Positions 1-4,538 of a stretch of DNA of 5,383 nt are shown here, piece by piece. This DNA comes from Actinomycetota bacterium (GTDB lineage: Bacteria > Actinomycetota > Thermoleophilia > Gaiellales > Gaiellaceae): positions 1 through 5,383 of the forward strand of contig JACDBY010000391.1 of NCBI GenBank assembly GCA_013694685.1, written 5' to 3'. A program made the position numbers and the translations under genes. The notes below the pieces were generated by a model. That model did not search any database, was not told where the DNA came from, and was given only the letters and a program-made list of their open reading frames with translations. Position 1 is the stretch's first letter. Every line of letters starts with the position of its first letter.

Positions 1-2
1 GG

Positions 3-74
3 CTGCGCGTGCGGGTCGTCGACCGCACCGGTGCGTCACGAATGAGCACGGTCGTCGTGCGCGTGGCCGCGTGA
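3..74 (+). CDS. C-terminal end of an upstream protein (partial)
   Basis: An open frame enters from the left edge and stops at the TGA at 72-74, giving 23 residues ending in STVVVRVAA. The alternating hydrophobic pattern (LRVRVVD then STVVVRVAA) looks like two beta strands, as at the end of an Ig-like or PKD-type domain; that is only an impression from the tail. Its stop overlaps the GTG start of the next gene (GTGA at 71-74), so the two are probably translationally coupled. The function cannot be told from this fragment. Confidence 0.55.
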   Translation: MRVRVVDRTGASRMSTVVVRVAA

Positions 75-826
75 CGGGTTCGACGCTTACCGCGTTCCAG
101 CGCGAGCTCTGCGAGACGAGCGAGCACGACTTCACCGGTCTGCGGGCGCTCTTCGTCAACTGCACGCTCAAGCCGTCCCCCGAACGCTCGCACACGCAGG
201 GCCTCGTCGACGTCTCGGTCGCGATCATGGGGGCGAACGGGGTCACCGTCGACCAGTTCCGCGCCGTCGACGAGGAGCTCGCACCTGGCGTCTATCCCGA
301 CATGCGCGAGCACGGCGCCGCGAGCGACGCCTGGCCGACGCTGTACGAGCGCGTGCAGGCGGCCGATGTTCTCGTCCTCGCGACGCCGATCTGGCTCGGC
401 GAGAAGTCGTCGGTCTGCACGCGGATGATCGAGCGGCTCTACGGGAACTCGGCCGTGCTGAACGAGCACGGCCAGTACGCCTACTACGGAAAGGTCGGTG
501 GCTGCCTCGTGACGGGGAACGAGGACGGGATCAAGCATTGCGCGATGAACGTCCTCTACTCGCTCCAGCACCTCGGCTACACGATCCCGCCGCAGGCCGA
601 CGCGGGCTGGATCGGCGAGGCTGGGCCCGGCCCGTCGTATCTCGACGAGGGCTCGGGCGGACCGGAGAACGACTTCACGAACCGGTCGACGACGTTCATG
701 ACGTGGAACCTGTTCCACCTCGCACGCCTGCTGAAGGACGCCGGGGGCGTCCCGGCGCACGGCAACCAGCGGTCGACGTGGGATGCGGGCTGTCGCTTCG
801 ACTCCCCGAACCCCGACTATCGCTGA
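71..826 (+). CDS. Flavodoxin-family / NADPH-dependent FMN reductase-like protein
   Basis: This 251-residue cytoplasmic protein has the flavodoxin-like fold signature of FMN-dependent NAD(P)H oxidoreductases. Residues 24-45 form the first beta strand and the phosphate-binding loop (ALFVNCTLKPSPERSHTQGL). Residues 100-114 hold the second flavin loop (VLVLATPIWLGEKSS), which in this family packs against the isoalloxazine ring. Residues 143-182 (GGCLVTGNEDG onward) match the third flavin-side segment and the GY-x-IPP stretch common in flavodoxin-family reductases. The C-terminal 50 residues continue with an amphipathic helix (TFMTWNLFHLARLLKDAG). The GTG start at 71 has no good Shine-Dalgarno but overlaps the previous stop as GTGA, which argues for coupling, and about 23 residues precede the core fold. 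The physiological electron acceptor is unknown. Family assignment is firm; a specific enzyme name is not possible. Confidence 0.88.
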   Translation: MTGSTLTAFQRELCETSEHDFTGLRALFVNCTLKPSPERSHTQGLVDVSVAIMGANGVTVDQFRAVDEELAPGVYPDMREHGAASDAWPTLYERVQAADVLVLATPIWLGEKSSVCTRMIERLYGNSAVLNEHGQYAYYGKVGGCLVTGNEDGIKHCAMNVLYSLQHLGYTIPPQADAGWIGEAGPGPSYLDEGSGGPENDFTNRSTTFMTWNLFHLARLLKDAGGVPAHGNQRSTWDAGCRFDSPNPDYR

Positions 827-829
827 GTC

Positions 830-1404
830 TTGAGCGGGACGTTGATCGTGTGGAAGGCGCCGCTCGTCGACGACGCCGACGCCGCCCGCGCGCTGCTCGA
901 CGACTTCTACGAGACGGGAGACGACAGCGCGTTCGAGGCGAGCCCGGACGTCGCGCGGTTCTACGACGAGATCGTCGCCCTCGACCCGGTCGACGACTGG
1001 GACGAAGGCAGAGACGAGGATGAGACTCCGACCTGAGCAGGGACGCCGGAGCGCTCGGACCGGGTCGTCTCCCTCGACTACAGCTGGTCTGCGCCCGACG
1101 CGTTCCTCGAGGACCTTCAGCGTGTGGCGGTCGCGCACGAGCTCGTGCTCTACGACCCGCAGGGGCCGGACGTTCACGTCCCCGGCGACACCAGGGAGCC
1201 GGGCCTCCCGACCTGCGGGAGATCGTTCGGGTCGGCGCGATCGGTCTAGGCGCCGCGGCGGTCGCCGTGGGTGCGTGGCTCGTCTCGGTCCCGATCCTCA
1301 GCTGGGTCGTGATCGCCGTCGCGCTCTTCCTCTCGCTCATGGCCGTGTACACGTTCTACGACCGCGCCCGGCAGGCGCGGTCGCGTCGGTCGTCCGTCGC
1401 TTGA
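830..1404 (+). pseudogene. Broken gene: small soluble domain plus two-helix membrane tail
   Basis: Coding-quality sequence runs through two lesions. From TTG at 830 the frame reads MSGTLIVWKAPLVDDADAAR and ends at TGA 1034-1036. The same frame then continues with typical codon use (PERSDRVVSLDYSWSAPDAF, then ELVLYDPQGPDVHVP) to about 1184. Between roughly 1185 and 1210 the coding signal moves to another frame (net -1 or +2), giving 64 residues from DLREIVRVG to the TGA at 1402-1404, with two hydrophobic helices (about residues 6-26 and 28-47 of that part) and a basic end. The N-terminal VWK segment and the LYDPQG-x-VH-P end resemble a family of small hypothetical proteins I have a general impression of but cannot name. 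It begins one codon after the stop of the flavodoxin-family gene, in the same frame. Either it is a true pseudogene or the assembly carries errors; programmed recoding is less likely. Confidence 0.68.
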
Positions 1405-1410
1405 AGGTAG

Positions 1411-1484
1411 GCCTCCCTCGCAGCGTGCCCGCGATTGAGCTCTCGACGCTTCGGGTATCGCCGCTTGGAAGCGACGAGGGAGGC
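1411..1484 (+). promoter_or_regulatory. Inverted-repeat leader covering the Shine-Dalgarno of the DUF2188 gene
   Basis: A perfect 10-bp inverted repeat (GCCTCCCTCG at 1411-1420 and CGAGGGAGGC at 1475-1484) flanks a 54-nt spacer. Shorter pairs nest inside: AGCG 1422-1425 with CGCT 1462-1465, and GCGAT 1431-1435 with ATCGC 1457-1461. A competing small hairpin, CGCT-TGGA-AGCG, lies at 1462-1473. The right arm contains GAGGGAGG, the ribosome-binding site for the ATG at 1491, so folding would hide it. This suggests translational control by RNA structure. That is inference, since no transcription start is visible and GC-rich DNA forms repeats easily. Confidence 0.45.
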
Positions 1485-1490
1485 GTTCCG

Positions 1491-1718
1491 ATGGCGGACG
1501 GGTTCGTACACACCGTGCACCGCGATGGCTCGTGGCGCACCACGATCGAAGGGCAGGACGAGCCGCTGGCCGGCTCGTACTCGACGAAGGAGGTCGCAGT
1601 CGCGGCCGGACGTGACGAGGCGCGGCGTCGGCAGACCGAACACGTGATCCACAACGAGGACGGAACGATCGGCGAGCGCAACTCGTATGGCAACGACCCG
1701 TCCGACCGGCCCGGATGA
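1491..1718 (+). CDS. DUF2188 family protein
   Basis: The 75-residue product matches the DUF2188 family: an N-terminal VHTVHRDGSWRTTIEGQDEP strand pair, a helix with the STKEVAVAAGRDEARRR pattern (about residues 31-47), then HVIHNEDGTIGERNSYGNDP (51-70), the typical D/E-DG-x-I-x-E-R-x-SYG-x-DP ending. The length is normal for the family. DUF2188 proteins are small and cytoplasmic and have no established biochemical role. The ATG at 1491 is preferred over upstream in-frame starts because GAGGGAGG at 1476-1483 sits at good spacing and the family motif begins right after it. The stop overlaps the next start as ATGA. Confidence 0.9.
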   Translation: MADGFVHTVHRDGSWRTTIEGQDEPLAGSYSTKEVAVAAGRDEARRRQTEHVIHNEDGTIGERNSYGNDPSDRPG

Positions 1719-1993
1719 AGATGGATGACCGTTCGGAGCCCGAGCCGGACGGCTACACAGACGAGCAGCTGCGAGAGTTTCTCGAGTGCTGGCGCAGACC
1801 CGGAGGCGTCCTGGCCCGGCCCCAGCTTCGCGCCCTCGTCGGGTGGAGCGGTACCCCCGACGAGGAGCTGGGGGCCCTGGAGGTAAGCCTCGAGGCGACG
1901 ACCCAACACGTCGAAGCGAAACCGCTCTCGCCGAACCAGCGGCGAGGGCACGTCAGCTGGCTCGACCGCCTTCGGAGCCTCCTCGGTCGGTAG
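1715..1993 (+). CDS. Hypothetical protein coupled to the DUF2188 gene
   Basis: This is a 92-residue hydrophilic protein that I do not recognise. Codon use is strongly G/C-ending and it overlaps the DUF2188 stop by four bases (ATGA at 1715-1718), both of which support a real gene in the same transcription unit. Visible features are an acidic start (DDRSEPEPDGYTDEQLREFL), a tryptophan-containing helical middle (ECWRRPGG, then LRALVGWSGTPDEEL at about residues 39-53), and a basic amphipathic C-terminal helix (WLDRLRSLLGR). There is no signal peptide or membrane helix. A second in-frame ATG at 1721 is an alternative start. No function is proposed. Confidence 0.66.
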   Translation: MKMDDRSEPEPDGYTDEQLREFLECWRRPGGVLARPQLRALVGWSGTPDEELGALEVSLEATTQHVEAKPLSPNQRRGHVSWLDRLRSLLGR

Positions 1994-2423
1994 GCGGTGC
2001 CGAACGACGAGTCGTGGCGAGTCCTGCCCCGCGGGTCGTGTCCTCGTTTGGCCGTAACAGCGGCACGTCCATGTTCATGGAGCGTGTCTGGCCCTCGGCT
2101 CATGATCCTGACGATCGTTGGCAGTCGCCTGCCTGACGAGCCGCTCGATGACGTGAATGGGTTGACGCCCGAGTCGAGCATCATGCGGACGTCAGATTCG
2201 GTCACGTGGGCGTGCGAGCTCATTGCTGTGTCCGCCTCGAGCTCGGATGGTGGCCATTCATACCCCACCGTGATGGCCGGAGAATTCCCTCGTTCGAGGA
2301 AACCAGAGGCGTTCGCGTTTGCCGGCATGTTCGGTGGGGCGGTCCCCGGTTGAAAGTACCCCCCGAGCGGGTAACGGACCAGTTCCACCGGCGCGGCGCG
2401 CCCAAGAGAGGCAGGCGTACGAC
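1994..2423 (+). other. Stretch with no convincing gene
   Basis: About 430 bases with lower GC and no frame showing the strong third-position G/C bias of the neighbours. A plus-strand frame (1997-2353) and a long minus-strand frame (to 2388) are both open, but neither has a recognisable motif, a good ribosome-binding site or convincing codon use. It may hold decayed coding sequence or inserted DNA. I see no terminator, tRNA or repeat array in it. Confidence 0.45.
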
Positions 2424-2723
2424 TTGCGGCAGGACGAAGCGAAGGCGGGAGTTCTAGGCCAACCGGACGGCTCTATCGAACCGGGCCTGAGGCAGCGTGC
2501 GCACCTGCTGATTCCCCTCGCTCTCCGGACGCGACTCGAATCCGGTCGCACCCAAGACTTGGTCGCCGACCTCGCCCACGAAGAGTACGAAGGCCGAAAC
2601 GTCCTGAGCATCGTTGCCCGTGACGAGTACGACGGGCTCGAGGAGGTCACCTACTATGACCAGCTCGTCTTTAGACGCCACAGATCCACGTCAGTCGAAG
2701 AACCTGACGGGGACGGCAACTAG
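2424..2723 (+). CDS. Hypothetical acidic protein, start uncertain
   Basis: An open frame ending at TAG 2721-2723 has plausible coding sequence over its last 90 or so residues. It includes a helical part (LRQRAHLLIPLALRTRLESG), then LVADLAHEEYEGRNVLSIVA, then RDEYDGLEEVTYYDQLVFRR, ending in an acidic tail (SVEEPDGDGN). I do not recognise the family. The TTG at 2424 follows AGAGAGG at 2405-2411, with a rather long 12-base gap. The frame is open back to a TTG at 2319 and includes a GTG at 2334, so the protein could be longer or be the 3' end of a truncated gene. Codon bias is weaker than in the genes at either end of the window, consistent with acquired DNA. There is no membrane segment or known motif. 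Confidence 0.5.
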   Translation: MRQDEAKAGVLGQPDGSIEPGLRQRAHLLIPLALRTRLESGRTQDLVADLAHEEYEGRNVLSIVARDEYDGLEEVTYYDQLVFRRHRSTSVEEPDGDGN

Positions 2724-3094
2724 GTCTAGGTCGCTCGATGAGGACCCGGCTCCGCGCGCCCGTTCGAGAGCGGGCCTCCCACTTGGTGCGGCGTATCTCA
2801 ACCTCCCAGGGCCTTGCAGCCGACTCATCGATGTGCCGGGAACTGAGTTCGGGCGAGCGACGCCTTCAGAGAGCCATGGCCGAAGCGGGGCCGGGTCGCT
2901 CCCGGGATCAAGCAGCCCTCAAGGGGGCTCGACCAATGTGATGTTCGTCGACCATCGCAGGGTAATTGCGTAACCCGCTTTCTCTCGCGCGCGCCTCTGT
3001 ACGGGCCGGAATCCTAGTCGGCGTCACAGGAGCAACAGCAGTTGGTCTGGCAAGCGGGGTTTGTTCGGTGTGGGAGAAGGGCATCCCCCCGGCG
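2724..3094 (+). other. Stretch with no convincing gene
   Basis: About 370 bases between the orphan gene and the tandem pair. Several short frames are open here, but their products are Ser/Arg/Pro-rich without motifs and look like chance openings. Two small hairpins are visible: GCCCG/CGGGC at 2758-2775 (8-base loop, 35 bases after the preceding stop) and AGCCC/GGGCT at 2914-2929. Either could act as a weak terminator, but neither has a T-tract. The frame of the next gene is open back to a TTG at 2966, but that upstream part has poor codon use. Confidence 0.4.
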
Positions 3095-3451
3095 ATGGAG
3101 GCGGGGGGTACCAATCCGTTGGATGCGGCGCGCGTCGCACGGGTGAGGCAGAACGAGGCGTTGTTCCGCGAGGTGAACGAGCAGATCGCCTCGCTCAACC
3201 AACTGGGCGCGCAGCTCGATACGGTCGGTCTTGTCTGCGAATGCGGATATGCGACCTGCGGCGATGTGATCAACGTTCACAGGTCTGTCTACGAGGCCGT
3301 CCGGGCGCAGTCGGACAGGTTCATCGTGGCCAGCGACCACGTGATCTCCCAGATCGAGAGCGTCGTTGAGCAGCACGTCGACTTCGTCGTCGTTGACAAG
3401 AAGGACGGGCTTCCCGAAGAAATCGCCAGTGCAACGGACCCCCGTGCCTGA
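3095..3451 (+). CDS. Small cysteine-motif protein, first of a tandem pair
   Basis: This 118-residue soluble protein resembles an uncharacterised actinobacterial family. It has an N-terminal helix with NEALFREVNEQI (residues 20-31), then LVCECGYATCGD (46-57) with Cys48, Cys50 and Cys55, an EY-type helix (YEAVRAQSDRFIVASDH, ending at His82), a strand pair (HVDFVVVDKKDG) and the closing DPR. The C-x-C-G-x3-C cluster plus His82 could bind a metal such as zinc; this is inference. The ATG at 3095 is chosen because it places the family core about 20 residues in, as in its paralogue. A GTG at 3068 and the open frame from 2966 are alternatives, and the Shine-Dalgarno is weak (GGGAGAAGGG at 3071-3080 is too far upstream). 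The gene overlaps the next one by 8 bases. No function is known to me. Confidence 0.75.
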   Translation: MEAGGTNPLDAARVARVRQNEALFREVNEQIASLNQLGAQLDTVGLVCECGYATCGDVINVHRSVYEAVRAQSDRFIVASDHVISQIESVVEQHVDFVVVDKKDGLPEEIASATDPRA

Positions 3452-3812
3452 GCCTTCCCGCGAAGCCGAGGAGGTGACCGCGCGCCGAATCGCCGAGAAC
3501 GAGGCCAAGGTGCGCGCGGTCAATGAAGAGATTGAGGCCACGGCGCAGCGGGTTGCCCCGGATGCGCTTCTCATTCCGTTCGTGTGCGAGTGCGGCCGCC
3601 CGGAATGTCTTGCCATCCTTCGCCTTTCGCGCAACGCGTACGAGGAGGCCCGGACAGACGCGCGATGGTTCATCTGCAGCCCCGGTCACGAGCTCACAGA
3701 ACACGGGTACGAGCGGGTCATCCAGAAGAGAGACGGATTCGTCATCGTGGAGAAACAAGGTGATGCCGCTCAAGTTGCTGAGCAGCTAGATCCCCGATCC
3801 CACGTGCAGTAG
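3444..3812 (+). CDS. Small cysteine-motif protein, second of a tandem pair
   Basis: This 122-residue protein is a diverged copy of its upstream neighbour. Shared features in order are NEAKVRAVNEEI (19-30) against NEALFREVNEQI, FVCECGRPECLA (46-57) with Cys48, Cys50 and Cys55 at identical positions, YEEAR then WFICSPGHE with His82 at the same position, DGFVIVEK against DFVVVDKK, and LDPR near the end. It has an extra Cys78. The GTG at 3444 overlaps the end of the first gene by 8 bases, pointing to coupled translation and a local duplication. A GTG at 3474 is an alternative but would have its purine-rich stretch directly abutting. The C-x-C-G-x3-C plus His arrangement suggests a metal site. The cellular role is unknown. 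There is no signal peptide or membrane segment, so a cytoplasmic location is expected. Confidence 0.82.
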   Translation: MPEPSREAEEVTARRIAENEAKVRAVNEEIEATAQRVAPDALLIPFVCECGRPECLAILRLSRNAYEEARTDARWFICSPGHELTEHGYERVIQKRDGFVIVEKQGDAAQVAEQLDPRSHVQ

Positions 3813-3887
3813 GCCGGCGGAGCCAGGTTGCATTGACGTGACGGTGTGTGCCGTCGCGCCCCCCGCCTGCCCGACCGTCAACTCTGC

Positions 3888-4007
3888 CGCGCGAACTCCC
3901 CGATCGCACTCCAGATCTACAGCCACGAGTTCGACCGGGCGCACAACGCGGACGAGCCCCGCACCGCGCTCTCGAGCGCGTTCGGGCACGTGCTCGACGC
4001 CTCCAGT
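3888..4007 (+). pseudogene. C-terminal remnant of a tyrosine recombinase (phage-type integrase)
   Basis: In one plus frame the sequence reads ANSPIALQIYSHEFDRA, then HNADEPRTALSSAFGHVLD. This matches the end of tyrosine site-specific recombinases of the type HA-N/S-P-x-ALQ-x-YSHLFDRA with a following A-x-x-AL-x-x-x-FG segment. The tyrosine at codon 3918-3920 corresponds to the catalytic nucleophile. The rest of the catalytic domain (the Arg, the H-x-x-R box) and the DNA-binding domain are missing: upstream of about 3888 the same frame is unlike an integrase. Downstream the frame runs open through the tRNA to 4214 with no family match, so the native stop is lost too. It cannot be functional. 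Its place beside the 3' end of a tRNA gene, the usual target of such enzymes, supports the assignment. Confidence 0.75.
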
Positions 4008-4029
4008 TGCACATTCCGGTTTACATCGA

Positions 4030-4056
4030 GCGGCCCGTCGAGCTGGGACGGGCCGC
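4030..4056 (-). terminator. Strong hairpin downstream of the tRNA gene
   Basis: A perfect 10-bp inverted repeat (GCGGCCCGTC at 4030-4039, GACGGGCCGC at 4047-4056) with a 7-base loop lies about 20 bases past the tRNA 3' end. Read on the minus strand, it is followed by only scattered T residues, so it would be a GC-rich terminator without a full T-tract, or a processing structure. On the plus strand it lies after the recombinase remnant. Confidence 0.5.
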
Positions 4057-4075
4057 GATGCGGCATGAATCGTGA

Positions 4076-4148
4076 AGCGGGCGATGGGGCTCGAACCCAC
4101 GACCCTCAGCTTGGGAAGCTGATGCTCTACCAACTGAGCTACACCCGC
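4076..4148 (-). tRNA. tRNA-Gly (anticodon CCC)
   Basis: The minus strand folds into a complete cloverleaf. The acceptor GCGGGTG pairs with CGCCCGC (one G-U pair), and the D-arm is GCTC-AGTTGGTA-GAGC. The anticodon stem TCAGC/GCTGA closes the loop TTCCCAA with anticodon CCC, so it reads GGG glycine codons. The variable loop has 5 bases, and the T-arm is GTGGG-TTCGAGC-CCCAT. The discriminator is U at 4076, as usual for bacterial tRNA-Gly, and CCA is not encoded. The tRNA looks intact and functional even though recombinase debris adjoins its 3' end; integration at tRNA 3' ends normally restores the gene. Confidence 0.96.
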
Positions 4149-4157
4149 GAGGCCTGC

Positions 4158-4163
4158 ATCCTA
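4158..4163 (-). promoter_or_regulatory. -10 element of the tRNA-Gly promoter
   Basis: On the minus strand TAGGAT occurs 9 bases before the first base of the mature tRNA. It is a good match to the TANNNT -10 consensus in its usual actinobacterial TAGGNT form. No clear TTGACA-like -35 hexamer is visible about 17 bases upstream, where the sequence is G-rich, so only the -10 is called. Confidence 0.5.
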
Positions 4164-4263
4164 GCCGTTCCTCGAGTTCCCACCCCATCGGCGCTCGAGG
4201 ACGAGCGGAGCTGAGGTGGTCGTTTCGCGCTCGGAGCCGAGTGTTGCTCGAGCTGGAGCGGTT

Positions 4264-4425
4264 CTAGTACCAGCGGCCCTTGGCGAACCCGCCGAAGGCG
4301 ACGAGCCCGACCACGGCGATGATGATCCCGATCCAGAGGCTCCAGAAGATCGCGAGAGCGATCCCGAGGATGACGAGGATCCCGCCGAGGCCGATGCCGC
4401 CGAGCCGTCCGTTGCCGTTCGCCAT
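4264..4425 (-). CDS. Small two-helix membrane protein (53 aa)
   Basis: The ATG at 4423-4425 (minus strand) is preceded by AAAGGAG (4431-4437) at 5-base spacing, an excellent ribosome-binding site. This rules out the longer in-frame version starting further upstream. The product starts MANGNGRLGG, followed by two hydrophobic segments (about residues 11-29 and 31-47) separated by a short WSLW turn, and ends in GGFAKGRWY. Glycines recur along the first helix. It is an integral membrane protein of the small hypothetical type common in actinobacteria; I know no function. The window supports an independent transcription unit with its own promoter, divergent from the secreted TIM-barrel gene. Confidence 0.85.
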   Translation of the reverse strand: MANGNGRLGGIGLGGILVILGIALAIFWSLWIGIIIAVVGLVAFGGFAKGRWY

Positions 4426-4459
4426 CGGAGCTCCTTTCGTCCTGGAATGTCTCGTGGAG

Positions 4460-4488
4460 AACCTACGGCACTTCCGGTGGAGGTTCAA
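4460..4488 (-). promoter_or_regulatory. Housekeeping-type promoter for the small membrane protein
   Basis: On the minus strand TTGAAC (4483-4488) and TAGGTT (4460-4465) are separated by exactly 17 bases. The -10 is the TAGGNT form and the -35 keeps TTGA. The predicted start of transcription is near 4452, giving a leader of roughly 27 bases that contains the AAAGGAG ribosome-binding site. It lies in the 113-base gap between two divergent genes. Confidence 0.6.
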
Positions 4489-4538
4489 GGGCGCGCGCGC
4501 CTCACGGAACCCTCACAGAGCCTGCTTACGCTCCGGCC

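Noticed and set aside
696..1352. 218-aa minus-strand open frame
   Set aside because: It is Arg/Pro/Ser-rich without motifs and is the antisense shadow of the flavodoxin-family gene and the broken gene.
1020..1490. Plus-strand frame upstream of the DUF2188 start, with a possible ATG at 1020
   Set aside because: The product is Arg/Ser-rich; the better codon signal at 1037-1404 is in other frames, and the DUF2188 protein has its own ribosome-binding site at 1476-1483.
1753..2388. 211-aa minus-strand open frame covering much of the low-coding stretch
   Set aside because: Its C-terminal half is antisense to the 1715-1993 gene; the rest has no recognisable motif or ribosome-binding site. I leave it unassigned, since a decayed gene on this strand cannot be excluded.
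2925..2933. GGGGCTCGA match to the T-arm of the tRNA as a possible second attachment site
   Set aside because: Only nine bases match and the flanks differ; in GC-rich DNA this is expected by chance.
3014..3673. 219-aa minus-strand open frame
   Set aside because: It is antisense to the tandem paralogue pair, which has clear plus-strand homology between the two copies.
3846..4214. Plus-strand frame running through the tRNA as a complete gene
   Set aside because: Only codons from about 3888 to 4007 match a recombinase; the tail is translation of the tRNA complement and the start has no family match.
4489..4500. Alternating GC run (GGGCGCGCGCGC) as a regulatory or Z-DNA element
   Set aside because: It is short and common in GC-rich genomes; nothing else supports a role.
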